From: Setomelanomma holmii
Lineage: Eukaryota; Ascomycota; Dothideomycetes; Pleosporales; Phaeosphaeriaceae
Assembly (NCBI GenBank): GCA_010015745.1
Contig: ML978155.1
Span: 930,001-994,000, forward strand
Length of the DNA stretch: 64,000 nucleotides
Reading direction: 5' to 3'
The notes under the pieces are model-generated. The model ran no database searches. It was not told the DNA's origin and saw only the letters and a list, made by a program, of their open reading frames with translations. Made by a program: the position numbers and the translations under genes. Positions 1 through 12,000 of this stretch are shown here, in pieces (within the stretch, counting starts at the first letter, position 1; every line of letters starts with the position of its first letter).

Positions 1-159
1 TCATGATGTCATTTTTACCATCCGACCAAAACAAAGCTAGTCGCTTGTACATAACTGTCCACGGTCGCGCTGTGGAGCAGGCATCCCCCTCTTCGCTTCA
101 TCACCAATCACCTATAGACTGCCTGCATAAGCCTTGTTAGCTTATGATTATCGTTCATC

Positions 160-755
160 ATGCCGTCCAGCAAGGGAAAGCCAACTGATCCAAAGCTTCG
201 CGAGAAAGTGAAGGAAGAGGTCAAGAACGAGACGAACAAGAACGGAGGCGGCAAAGGGCAATGGAGCGCGTGGAAGGTTGGTCTATCTCTCACGCAATTT
301 TGCAATTCTAGACGATTGACCCTGTGTGTCCCTAGGCTGCCAAGCTCTCCAAGGAGTACGAAAAGAAGGGCGGAGGCTATGAGAACGAAGCTGGTTCCAA
401 GAATGAGCCTAAGAAGGGAACTCCACAGCCTAAGTCATCCAGCAAGAAGAAGTTAGAGGAGAAGCCAGTAGAGTCAAAAGAAGAGAGCCCCTCACCAGAT
501 GATAAAGAGCAGGAAGCGCCGTCAAGCGAGCAGAAGCCCAAAGCGAATAGTAGCAAGAAGAAGGACCAAGCTGCTGATTCGAAGAAGAGTGGCGCCAAGC
601 CTGCTGCGAAGGGCGGTGCTGCGAAGAAAGATGGCACTTTGAAGGGCAAAGGCAAAGAGCGGACGGAGGGTACCAGGAAGAGCAGCCGCATATCGGAGAA
701 GAGAAAGACTGATGGTGAAGATGAGGCTCCTGCGAAGAAGAAGAAGTCGAACTAG
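160..755 (+). CDS. Small Lys/Ser-rich protein with DUF5872-like N-terminus (hypothetical)
   Basis: Two exons, 160-276 and 336-755, joined across a 59-nt GT..AG intron in phase 0, give 178 residues. The first ~60 residues are a compact charged segment (PTDPKLREKVKEEVKNE, then GQWSAWKAAKLSKEYEKKGGGYENE) that reminds me of the short DUF5872-type domain, whose W..L..EY.KRGG.Y pattern it shares. I recall this from memory and did not search. The remaining ~115 residues are low complexity, rich in Lys, Ser, Pro and Ala, and end in a KKKKSN cluster, so the tail is probably disordered and nuclear or nucleic-acid binding. The ATG follows an in-frame stop region and gives the longest product. No function can be assigned; the gene model itself is quite secure because the frame stays open across the splice. 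Confidence 0.7.
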
Positions 756-1235
756 AGGCTGTTGCCGCTCTTCCGGACTATTCTCGCGAAAGTACGATTG
801 GTGGTGGTGAAGACGAAGCTGTTGCATCATTCGCCGTGGCGACGCTTGTATGTCCTCGGGGCGGGCGTAATCGCGTCTGCAGCGTATACTCCATGTGACA
901 CGCTCTCATATACAGGTCAAGTGGTGCCTGGCGTACACGATGAATGTGCATGCATGATCGACATCATTGTCCACAGAAGGCACGCATAGGTTCCTTCCCC
1001 GCCAATAATGGCCAATTTGGCTTGTATTTGGAATACAGTTGTAATGCTTGAGCTTTTCGGCCCAGAAATGAGTGACGTTCAGATAAACTTGTCGCGCCTG
1101 CCCACACTGACAGCACGCGAGACCCACTAGTCACGAGACCATTTACACCGATGATGCAAGCCAAACACAAACCTCACCAACGCAAACCCCAGCTCGGCAT
1201 TCACCGACCCGGCACTGGCCAAGTTCTTACCCCGA
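756..1235. other. Intergenic, no gene seen
   Basis: This interval lies between two convergent genes (the Lys-rich protein and the GNAT gene). Only short overlapping frames with no recognisable motif are present. It should hold both 3' UTRs. Confidence 0.6.
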
Positions 1236-2212
1236 TCAACGTACTTGTTGCGGATCAGACTCGGTCCCACTCGCACTACTGCTGCAAGGTGACCCGTTGC
1301 ATGGAAGGCGGACACCAATCCATAGACTGACGTCTGCAGCTTCAGGCGAGTCCTCACGTGCCTCATGCACGGTCAGATGGGCAATGCAAATTGTCTCGCA
1401 CTCTTGAAATCCGGCCTTTGCTGCGACGATCATGCCATGTGGCGTGGCAGAGATACCCTAAGCTGCATCAGACAACAAAAGCTACGCGGAGGCTCAAGAC
1501 TTACCAAGAGTGCATCGTCGAAGTCCGCGACCTGTGTGCAGAACCTGACAAGCCTGGTGGCATGGCCGCGACGCCAGTAAGCAGGAGCGACGGCTAATGT
1601 ACTGAGCCGCATGTTCCCCGCCAGGTATCTGGTCCACTTTCGTGAGCACTGCGATCAGAAGTCAATAATGCTTTGCGAACCTAAGTTTCACGGGATTTGT
1701 GGCCGACGCATAGATCTCCATGGCCTCAACGGACTGGTCTCTCCTCCGGTCCTTACCACTGGGCCAAATGCGAGCTCGATCGTGACCTTTGATAGCTTTA
1801 GTTGCTTCGTCTCGCCCAATCCTGCCGAGCTGACTTGCTTACCTGCAGGTTGGAAACGTCCCGTATAACAGGAACCAGGCTTCAAACTGAGACTACAGAC
1901 ACCGACGATATCTCTCTGACGCTGGCCCGGAGAGCAGAATGCGGATCGAAGCGCTTCGTATACTTGCTCCGTTTCATTCGAATCCAGATCGTCTTCCGCC
2001 ACGAGAACTGCGCAAGCAGGATCGTGGATTGCTGCACCGTAGTCCGCTGCATAGGAGGCGACTGTATCTGCTGGAAAGCTTCGGTATTGAGGTCTCTGGA
2101 ATCTGAACGTCGGAGACCAAAAGAATGCGGCCGCAGCCACTAGGGCAATTCGTTCCAGATCGGCTGGTGTTGCTAGGCGGACCCCATCGATATTGGGAAG
2201 GGGTGGCATCAT
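1236..2212 (-). CDS. GNAT-family N-acetyltransferase
   Basis: A multi-exon gene reading leftwards. Exon 1 (2212 to about 1843) encodes MMPPLPNIDGVRLATPADLERIALVAAAAF, the usual start of a GNAT fold, and ends at a GTAAGC donor. A later exon around 1612-1430 carries the acetyl-CoA binding motif A: LSTLAVAPAYWRRGHATRLV (consensus V.P.yqg.GiG..L). It ends at GTAAGT, and the next exon (from about 1464) reads GISATPHGMIVAAKAGFQE, the conserved C-terminal region where a new side chain follows the P-loop. GNAT enzymes transfer acetyl from acetyl-CoA to an amine; the substrate cannot be predicted. Fungal relatives are usually cytosolic single-domain enzymes of 250-300 residues. Small exons between 1842 and 1650 were not resolved with confidence. 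The preferred start is one of two adjacent ATGs at 2212 and 2209. The stop at 1236 is the likeliest end but is not certain. Confidence 0.68.
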
Positions 2213-2892
2213 GTGACCACGATGCGACAACTATGGCTGAGTTCAGCAACTGAGCACCTGCCAATCCTTCTCGCTCTATGTTGCGGACAGCCATGATATA
2301 CGCCAGAAGTACAACCATAGAGACGCCAAAAGGGATCCACACAAATGAATCCTTCTCGACTACTGCATTGGGCTGAACTCCCGTATGTGTCAAAGAGCAA
2401 TGATCTCCACGCTTCGGCTTCGCTAAATTACGGCGACATTTCAGTGTATACAATTGGGCGGAAGAACAGGGTCGTCGGCGCAAATAGCAAAGTAGGCTGA
2501 GACTCCGGTGGTCGGGCATGGATGCGCGTAATGCTATGTCGTGGCATCTTCGCCGCGAAACGGTGAGCCTCCTGCAACATATAATCCTGGAGATGGACGG
2601 TGCGAGGAGGCGTCAGTGACGGCGTCCAGCGTTAAAGTAAGACGTTTGTGCACTGCGCGCTTGTGAGGGGAGGGGTTCCCAGATGCAGCCCTACACATAG
2701 GGGCCCAGGCCAAACGGGAGCTAGAACATGCAGCACTCCCGACACTGCGAGCCAGCCAACACTGGACCTTCATGCTTCACAAGTCTGTCTTCCTTCGTGC
2801 CCAGCAAACGGCGATCTACCGTCTAGAGTAATGTCTATTAGCCAGCGCTCCCTGCTCCACGGTACCTGCTTATCATCTCCATCGCCACACGA
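2213..2892. promoter_or_regulatory. Divergent intergenic region between GNAT gene and Zn2Cys6 regulator
   Basis: About 680 nt separate the starts of two divergently transcribed genes, so this interval must hold both promoters. Short frames inside show no motif. No TATA box or factor site stands out by eye. Confidence 0.5.
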
Positions 2893-5500
2893 ATGAGAGA
2901 GACGCACACGCCCGACTCCCTGAAGTTACGCAGTCAGCCGCCCGCCTTCATGTCGTCAACCACCAGCTCGCAGTACTACAGAAGCGCCAACAACCACTCG
3001 CACTACCCACATTTCCCAGCCAACAACTACGACATCTCTGCCCTAGCAGCATCATGGCAGCAAGATCCTGATCATCATGCTTCGTACAACGGCCCGCCCT
3101 CCGCCCCATTCCTCCACTACGCCCAAGGCGGAGTTGATTCCGCTGCGCACCATTCCTCCGCTCCTCAGCCTCCTCAAAGCTGGCCTGTGAGCTATGCGCG
3201 TCAAGAGCTGCAGACTTGGGATGAATCCGCTGGTGGCCAGTCTTTCGCGTCGCGTCCGATTCTCCCCTATGACGCCGCAGAGGGAAGCGCGTCTGTGCTG
3301 CAGCCCACTCATGAAGTCCGACGACAATACCAGCAACAACCGTCATTAGATACGCGACAAGAAATTCCTCTGAGTCCACCAAGTACCTCCTATCGAAACA
3401 CACAAAGATTCAACGAGCTGCGAGTCTCGTCGGTAGGTGTACAAGCAATGTCGTGTCTCCACTAACATGCGACTAATGTTCTCCAGGAATCCCCCGCAAA
3501 TGCGGGTCACCCAACTTTCACGACTCATGCTCCGAAACCTCACCCGATTCCCCGACCTTCGCACCTACAATCGCAAAGAGCGCCGTCGCACGCCAACCAT
3601 TCAAAACGGTCTCTGCAGACTCCCGCGCAAGTGGCCTGGGAAGCTGCACCTGAGATACATCCTGTCGAGCCCCAACAATATCCATGCCAAACTAGTAACG
3701 CTTTACCGTCTAGTGGTCTTACAGCTAATCAAGCAAGTTGTATTGGTACATCATGGTCTACAGTAGGATCTGGCGATACTGTAGCCTCACCAATTGGATT
3801 CGAAAGAGTACAGAATTTGGACCAACAATGGAGCCTGCCCCCACCACAGCCTGACCAAGAGCAGTATGCTCCACATCAAGCTCAATATGATTACCCTCCA
3901 AGTGCATCTACGCATTTGCAGGGGCCACGCAGGTTTTCGACGAAAAAGAAGGCAGCAAAAGTGCCCTCATCTTTCGTAGAGAGGCAGGAAAAGCTCAAAG
4001 TGTCAAAAAGGAAGGGCCCCTTGCAGCAGGAGCAACGAGAAAAGACGCACACTATGCGCAAGACCAAACGCATATGTGTTCGTTGTCGATTCTACAAGTC
4101 TGGGGTAAGGTGATGCTGCTCCACACCCGGTTCAAGCTGACATGTGCAGTGCGATGAAGGAGATCCATGCGAAAAGTGTCAGAAAATCACAGGCCATGCC
4201 AGATCTTTCCGTGAGCCATGCTATCGAGAGCACCTGGAAGACACAAGTCTGGTGCGTCGCTGTAAGTCTGTCGAGTTCTTGTGCTTGATTGCTATTGATA
4301 TCTTAGCAGGCAATGGTCGCGAGCACCAAGAAGAGGCTGAATTTCTGGGCTACGACTGGGTCCACAACAGTCAGCTGTACGAGATGGATGTCATCTGGAA
4401 TCTTCCCAGTTACGGTCGCATACCTCATGCGCAGCCGATACGTGTCACCTTCCGCCCATATAGTCCGCGAAGAGGATCACTTGACGTGGCTGCGTCGGTA
4501 TGGACAAACAAAGAGGGTGAGGTTAAAGCTGTCGAGCAACCAGCTTATGCCATATACGATACCGCAAATCTTGTGCCTGCCTATGAGAGATACTTCTCGA
4601 GCCTCCAGCCCCACATCGAAGATTGGATCTTTGCCCGCATAAGTCAAGATGAGGTCGCCTCCTTGACTTATGCGGAAGTCGTACGAATGCGTCATGTCAC
4701 TGGTTCCAAGGCGCTCGACTTGGCAATGCGGCTGCAGTGCCTCTCTGTCGTGTCACAAGGCTACGGCTCTGTTTGGTCAAATAATATACCGGGCATACGA
4801 CAGTACGACTACAGTCGTCTCGGCAGCAGTGATTATGAGGCTTACGATCGGAAGGCGTATGATCGACCATTGCCTGGCGCTATCACACATCAAATGGATG
4901 TCGCTGCCGTGAAGTATCTCAGAAAGCTAGAGAAGCTTTTCGTGAAGGAGCTTGCGACGTTGATCTTCAAGCCAAAGATCAAGCCCTGGTACGAGCTTTT
5001 CCTGGCTTTCTATGTCATTTTTTGGAATCTGAACTATATACACCACGGCGCGCACGACTATATCAAATCGAAGAACGGGACAGTAAGTCAACCCACAACT
5101 GTTGAGAAGAACCACTCGCTAACCTCGTTAGATGATCGAGAACCAAGTCAATAACATAGTGAACAGCCAGATCAAGAAGTGGGAATTCGCATTCCCAGTC
5201 CTGCTGTACCACTGGCGCTGCACGCTTCGCGGGTACTCGCCCTTCAAGTTAGCGCGCGAGAACCCTGAAGAGCTACGCGAAAAAGGTCACATAGACCACG
5301 AAGGGTTTCAGTACGTGACCAAAATCGCGAGCATGTTTGATAGGACTGCTCTAGGTAAGTGCAAGGATTCATCGCCAAACCTGCCATTGCTGACGACTTC
5401 GGTAGACCGCTTTCAGCCGCCCCTGACCGGCTTCGCCTCAACACATTTTTCCATGTCGAGCGAGTGGATCATCAATCTTTTCAAGGAAGCTGGTGCTTGA
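2893..5500 (+). CDS. Zn(2)-Cys(6) binuclear cluster transcription factor
   Basis: Six exons are read with consistent phases: about 2893-3432, about 3487-4104, 4150-4261, 4310-5082, 5132-5354 and 5406-5500. The first ~380 residues are Gln/Pro/Ser/His-rich and probably disordered. A basic stretch precedes the zinc cluster ICVRCRFYKSG|CDEGDPCEKC. The cysteine spacing is C-x2-C-x6-C-x5-C-x2-C, with a later Cys in REPC. The intron at 4105-4149 falls exactly between the sixth spacer residue and the third Cys, and only its removal yields the family spacing, which strongly supports the splice. The C-terminal ~400 residues (W..YEL..AFYVIFWNLNYIHHG and WEFAFPVLLYHWRCTLRGYSPF) resemble the helical regulatory half of fungal C6 factors. 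These bind DNA in the nucleus, usually at CGG triplets. An alternative start lies at 2950 (MSSTTSSQYY). The target is unknown; the nearest gene is the convergent TauD dioxygenase. Confidence 0.85.
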
Positions 5501-5989
5501 ATGGTGATTGCTCCATTCTGAAAGCACACCATACTGTCAGTCGCATGGAACCCCACAGCTGCACAACAGTGCGCATTCATTATAGCAGAACGGTGGCTTG
5601 AGCCCACATGCTCGAGGCCAAACTTCCCCGTGTACTTGCACTTTGATCGAAGCGAGAGATAAGAGTATTTGGTATTTGGAAGGAAACGTGCAAGGAAAAC
5701 GGAAAGTGGATGGATCATGGTGAAGGACACCCATGTTCGCTCGCGAATTTTTGCATGTCTCGGTATTCGTGCAAGATTTGACATCACAAGGCATGCTTTG
5801 AGGCAGAATCATCGTTAATATGGTTCATTCGAGTATATCATGAGCAAGCGCTTGTACGATAAGATACTGAAACAATCCACTAAGGACAAATTAAAGCTCG
5901 CATAAATGCCACCATGAACTTGAACTTCCCCGCCAACGCTCGAACTACGTGTCCCATCTCAGCAGTCTCCTCATGCGATCGAAGCATGT
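5501..5989. other. Intergenic between convergent genes, no gene seen
   Basis: This interval separates the 3' ends of the C6 factor and the TauD gene. Frames on the minus strand reach about 120 codons but show no family resemblance. It should contain two 3' UTRs. Confidence 0.5.
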
Positions 5990-7308
5990 CTAACCATGGC
6001 TCTCGCGGCCGCTGATGGTGCGCCACGGGTCGTTGTCGATGACCGGGAGGTTCTGCTGACGACCTGGAGTGAATGGGTCGTTGAAGTTCTTGCGGTACGC
6101 AGCAGGTTTCTCCCACGCATTCTCGGGATCACGGAGGAACATGCGGAGGAGATGACGAGTGCTAGGCTTGCCGTTTGAGCCGCGGTATGCTGCGCGAGCA
6201 TGCATGATGCTAAGATTATTGAAGAACTGGATGTCGCCCTGCTTGCGGTCAAGCTTGACGCAGAAGCGCTTCGCGAGCTCTTCGACGGCGTGCATGGCGT
6301 GGAGCTGCTTGTCTGTGACCACGGGCATGCGCGGGTCGCGGTGGATAAGAGGCGTGCCTAGGAGAGGAGCCTTGACGAGTTGGCACATGGGCTTGCCCTT
6401 GGAGAGGAAGAGTGTAGGTCCAAGTTCGAGGTATGGCTCCTTATCCCTGACAGTCTGTTAGGAACAATAATCGACGGCGTCATCATGGTACAGCTTACTT
6501 CTGCTTCAGTTCGAACGGCCAGTCTGCTTCCGCCATCGTCTCCAGGACCTCTGGGTCCTTCTCGAGAAGCTCATTGTAGATCTTCCAGAAACTGGCAAGG
6601 TGCTGCTCACCACCGCTGCCAGCGCCGCCATCATTACGTACATGGAGAGCAAGGACGTCTCCGGAGAATCGGTCGCTGTGGAAGTCCATCGCTGCTGTGA
6701 TCTTCGATCCTGCAAGGCCGATGTCCTTGGCCCATAGAGGTACCTTCTCCTTGGTGGCATCGCGGACATGACCTAGCTCAGTTTAGTACAAGGTGTAGAC
6801 AGTATGAGTAGGGACGATCATACTCAGCGTTTGGTTGGCATACGAATCGGTTGCGCGCTGTGGACACACATGTGAGCAGATACCGGCGAACGCTATGACA
6901 GCCTCTTCGTCGTTGAAATTGGCAGCATCGAGACCACGAACGACAGCCACACCGCGGCCTAGGTGGAGTTCGGTGCTGATGACGCGCAGCTTATGGGCTA
7001 GGTCCAGGTTCGACAGGTCGAAGGTGTCCTGCCGGATCTGGGACCGTGGTGTACCCGCGACTTTGTAGTGTTAGCCTCGGTAGATCCGCCTTGGAGAAGG
7101 TAGACATACTCTTGACCTTGATGACAGCAGCCCTAACGTCCTGCACTTCGCGAGGAGTGAGCTCGATGATGTATTCGGCTGTGTCGAGTGTATCCCAGAC
7201 CATGGCACCCTCGACCGCAGGGGCGAGTTTGTCAGGGGCGGAGAAGGCGGAAGAGCTGCTCTGCAGACTCTCGTTCGAAGACTTGGGACTAAGTGTGTAT
7301 GTTGACAT
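5990..7308 (-). CDS. TauD/TfdA-family Fe(II)/2-oxoglutarate dioxygenase (copy 1, intact)
   Basis: Four exons, 7110-7308, 6824-7060, 6499-6772 and 5990-6446, keep phase throughout and give 388 residues. The facial triad is visible: HSD in AAMDFHSDRFSGDV (the HxD motif), and the distal His in FFNNLSIMHARAAYRG, followed by RHLLRMFLRD, where an Arg binds the 2-oxoglutarate carboxylate. The segment STELHLGRGVAVVRGLD is the usual entry to the jelly-roll core. Family members are cytosolic and couple 2-oxoglutarate decarboxylation to hydroxylation, in yeast JLP1 releasing sulfite from sulfonates; here the substrate is unknown. The start ATG at 7308 (MSTYTLSP) gives the usual short polar leader. The gene is convergent with the C6 regulator. 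It differs clearly from the two TauD copies at 42-45 kb and carries no lesion. Confidence 0.85.
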
Positions 7309-10300
7309 GGTTGTGTGGTCCGCGGTATTTGTGTAAGGGGAAGGTCTATGTATCGTTCTACTGGACAAGTGTGGAATCTGTATGGTCGGTGTAGAAATTA
7401 AGTTGATGGACTGTTGTGAGGTTTGAGGGTTAGTATAGAGGATTCTGGGGGAGATTTATATACCTACATGCTCATCGAATGTACGGCGCATCACATTATA
7501 CTTGCAAATGCTCATCGACGGACACTGTCAATGCAGTGCTGATATAAGAGCTGACCGAGCCGCAGTGTTCGATCACATCGCTGTTGTTGAATGATTCGCC
7601 TCACTGTTGAGTTCGCAAGACCAACGATAGCCCGCTAGGTAGGTGCCGCGGAAACTATGGACCAGGGTGAACAAAGCCCACCCGCTCAGGACCGTCACCT
7701 GATCCGCATACCGGTCAGCACGCGGCACTGCTCGATCCTTCCATTGTCTTTCCCTATGACTCGGGTCCCCGGCCCGAAACGGTCATGCAGATACGCGCAG
7801 CGGGACGCATCGAAGCTTTGCCACTCAGGCGGGACTGACCAGTGCTTCGTAGATGCTAAACTCTAGAACATGCTATCACCGAGAGACCTAGTGGCATTCG
7901 TGGGAATGCCATGTCACGATCGCTATGGGGTAGTTCTTGTCATGCGACGGTCGAGGATAAGAGCACAGATGAAGATTGGCGAACGGAGATGTGTCAAAGT
8001 GGAGAAACTTCGGCCTCAACGTCGCATAGATAGAACTTGGCATACTTTTGAAGCAGGCGATTAAGCTAGAGAATCCATGATTAGCTACTGAAGACTGTAG
8101 ACATTGATGATCGATGCCCTGCATCAGCCCTACGGCGCGGCCACTGTTCCACGACGTCCTTGGGAAACTTCCAGGTAGTCAGATCTCGCCTTCAGCATGC
8201 GCATGCATGCCTTCTCTTCCCCTCAACCGGGATCCGGCTGCGCCATTACTGCCATGGATGACTCTACTGCATTTAGTGTCAGCGGGACATGGGTGGACGG
8301 CGTAGCGACTGACAGGTGTTCCGCTCGATCCATCCCTTGCGGCTCACCAAGTGTGGGGAGTATCACGCGGCAGACGCTGTATGGTCGCTCGCTCAGGCAT
8401 CGACGTGTTCCAGCGAGGTTTATACCAGTAGAGTCTGGCGTGCCCTCTAGTGGAGTAGGAGTATGACTATGCTCACCGGAATTCTGATGCGATAAGACTA
8501 TGATAATGCGCGTCGGGCCTATGATCGTCAGTCGACAGGATGCATCGTTCATCCCTCTTGATCTCGAACGTCTGAAACCACGTTTAGCTGCACAGCTAAC
8601 CGAGTGGCCCAGTGGCTGCTTGTCATTGGACCCAATTGTTACATCGAATTGCCGACGCGCTCAGCTTACAAAGGCAAAACTGTTCCTATTGGTGAATTTC
8701 AATAAGAATTGGTGTTTGCCTGGTACGGGGCGAACTCATATCAGAGCCTGATCGGCTGGCCCTTGCGATGAAAATGTCCGAGGGACATTATCTCACAAAT
8801 GGCGCAAGCGCTGGTTGGTTGGTGTAATGATGCGGGACATGTTCCTTCGAGACTAATGGCTGCTCCGCCTTACGCCAGTGTTGATGTGAATAGCCTCGCA
8901 GGAAGAAGCGGCATTTGGAGCTAGGGGCGTGGTTGATGACGGCGGTAGCGAGCTCGTGTTTGCCCATCAGAGCTGGCTGGGAGCTATTCAGCCGTGTGTG
9001 TGGGCCTTGGTGGGGTGGTTCTTCAATCAAGGGACCAAATGCACCACAAACTGCTCTATCAGGGAATTCGATGAGTCGCGTCTGGCATAGCGTCTTTGGA
9101 CACCGCATCAACAGCGTGCTGAGCGCGCCTATCTCGACAAAGGTCCAACAGCCTAGCTTGGCACTGTGGTGAAAGCCCGTTATATTTGGCCGTGATATTG
9201 CCTTCCCACTCTGCAGCACGAGACCAAATGCTGCAGAGTCCACGTAAGTTCATAGAGAGTATGACCTCAGCCTCTCTTTGCGCAGAAATCGTGTACTTTG
9301 GTAACTCTCGATTTGGTTGACGTCTGTATTCGTGTATCGCAAGCTCTTCTTCTCTTTCTCGGCTAGGCTTTTGATACAGCGGCACAGTCGGTCAGTCGTC
9401 GTTATACTGGAACTTATGGCCCGTGCTTCACAGAAACGAAACTTGGGGGCTGAGTAGGGATTGAGGGTGCGGCAGGTGCCTCGAAGGCCATGCACTTGGT
9501 CCCACTTTAGGAAAAATGTGGTATGTGCCTCCTCTACGGCGTTTGCGCGGATTGGGCGGCCAGGTGCTTTCTTGTTCGCGGAAGGAAATCGTATCAAGGC
9601 CAGCCTTGTGTCGTAAAGCGGCGTCGATCTCAGCTGGTAGTGTATGCTGGTTGCAGTAATCACTCAATTGGCTGAGTGAGGCGTCAACAGCAGCCAATCA
9701 TCAACCTGCAGCGACCATCCTCTCACAGATACTGATAATGAAGAGCTTGATTCGAGCACCGCAGTTGTCAAGAAAGCAAGACGGATGATTGTGGCTTAGC
9801 AGACTTTGCCTTTGCAGCTGCAGACTGAATGTTCGCTCGAAGCCCTTGGTCGTGATGAAGGTAAAACGCGCCCCACCTCTGGGAAACTCGCGCTTCCCAA
9901 AGCGCCAAAGGCGCAACCCCTTCAGCAAGGGACCATCTAGACGTTGCACAGCCAGCGGCCACTGCCGCGCCGAATGCGACGTTGCGGCACAACAATAGGG
10001 ATACACGCCCAGCCAGCTACCTGTTGATGCACAGTCGCGACCGTGACAGCGAAAAGAAAAGCCCTGCGCTTAAATGCCTAAACGCTTACCAGGGCAATGT
10101 TCTCTAGCAGAATCGCCCGGCGTCATGCGCTCCTTGTCAAGTGATGCATGAGCGTCGGTCCATATGTATACAGCCCTTGATTTAAACTTGGTCCGCAATA
10201 AGCGAGACGATCTTTGAGTTCGATGATTGTTCCTAGATGGGTCCGAGTCCGAACGCGGAAGTAAGGGATTTGAGTGCTCGAAACTCTGATTGTTGGGAGG

Positions 10301-12000
10301 AAAGTCAGACTTTGGCCAGCGTTGCGGTAGAACTGCTCAAAAGTCGTGTCTTGACGATCAGTTCAGTATGGGTCTATACGAGTGCCCACCTGCAAGCCTA
10401 TAGGCTGAGATACCGGTGGACATTCCCGTCGTTGTGAAGGGTTCAATGTCGCGCTTGCCAGGATTGAACGTACTTCTGTCATAATTGCCCAGGTCTAGCA
10501 GTCTGTGCCATGATGCATGCGTGGTGTCGGTGGATGCGATGTCAGTTGAACATAGTATTTCGGTTGCGGGTCCCGAACATCAGAACAGTAGCGAGTCGAA
10601 AGTGTCCTAGCAGTTGAGTGATCGGTGAAGCAAAGTGAGATGTGGGAGTGCGAACCCATTCTCGGGCACATGCATGCATGCCCGCTGAGTAGCTAAGCCC
10701 TCTTTCCAAATGCTCCGTCGTTTCCACTAAGTGCGTGATTGAAGTGGCTTCATCATCGATTGAACATGGTCCAGCAGCAGGAGGTTGAGTCTTGTTTCTC
10801 TCCAGGCCACTCTCAATTAGGACTAGTCAAGTGGGACCGCATCCTATCATCGGCTCGCGGAGGAACGCTTCCTAGCTACCGTCCACGAGTTCATGATCCT
10901 CCGCATGCAAGACATACGTTGCAGAATTAGTCCCGGCGCTTATTCTTCCATCAGGTTCGCTGCGCCATGACTGCTACCTTGCTCTGTCAAGGTGCCCGGT
11001 GTAAGCACCTGCGAAATCAAGCTGGACAATCTCGCTCTCGCCAACGGCATGTCGTGCTGGAAGCCCCTTGCAATCGGGAGCTACTAACGGCTCTCCCCAA
11101 TAACTCAATATCATCCCTCCTAGTAGGGCTTATCTCAACAACCACAAGCCTCACGCAATGCCACGCTCTACTTCTGCGCCCAAAGAGGCATGGGACGATT
11201 CGCAAGAACACTAACATTTTCAAGATCCTCAACTTTAAGAGCCTTTTGAAGCATTTGTTTTAGTAAAGAAACCCTCAAAAGTTAGAGCGCAATCAATTCA
11301 GCGTGATCGAAACATTCGATCCAAGACCAATCTCAAATTTAATCCCTTACAAGGCAGTTTTTTCTTGGGGGTTAACGAGAGCTTCTTATTGGGAGGTAGG
11401 CTGTTGTCTTGATGGGAGGGCCGTTAGTAAGTCGCCTTGCAAACCCTATTGGAACGCCACAGCCTACTTAAAACCATGCCGAGTCGTGACCCCAGGATAA
11501 GACCTTCACTTAAGAGCAACGGCCGGTCCCTCATCCCCATACAGGCTGGGGCAAGTGCTTCTGGACATGCCAGCGTCCTCCCGATCAAGGTCAATGACCG
11601 TTCATCCGGCAACACTCGGCGACGTGGCCGTCCTTCGCCTTTCCTCAATTCACACGAAGGAACACATTGTGCCTGGAGGCGATTGGCATCTTTTAGCTGG
11701 GCGACTCAAACTTACGTAATCGGATTCAACCGGCAATGCACGCGACGTCACATTGGCTATGAGTAATCATACTCGAGCTGATAGGAAGGGGTAGCCCAGT
11801 TCTTCGTCGTACAGGTCTATGGAGAAGACATAATTGTTATCTTTGTGGCTTGAGGGAATGGCGCATTCCATCATCATGGTCACGTCAGATTTCGACGATA
11901 TGTTCACCTGGCTGAGGAGGCAGCATAGATCCGTTCTATGGGAAGTCCTTACAGCATGAGCAACTTTTGGAAGCTTGCTTCTGCCGTTATTTTGGTTGGT
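7309..12000. other. Gene-poor 4.7-kb interval with only short or broken frames
   Basis: No open frame here exceeds about 150 codons or shows a family motif. The most protein-like pieces are on the minus strand: a 151-codon frame at 8788-9243, a frame near 9428-9697 containing a basic NPRKRRRGG run but lacking an ATG at its start, and a 75-codon frame at 9768-9995. They may be remnants of a broken gene, exons of an unrecognised one, or chance. I found no tRNA cloverleaf, terminal inverted repeat or transposase motif. The upstream region of the TauD gene (7309 to about 7700) is its likely promoter. Confidence 0.5.

Noticed and set aside
3437..3766. Plus-strand frame rich in Arg near the start of the C6 factor
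   Set aside because: It lies in another frame of exon 2 of the transcription factor, whose own frame is supported by the spliced zinc cluster.
10940..11500. Possible tRNA or CRISPR-like repeat in the AT-richer part of the gene-poor interval
   Set aside because: No T-arm consensus, no cloverleaf pairing and no regularly spaced repeats could be found by eye.
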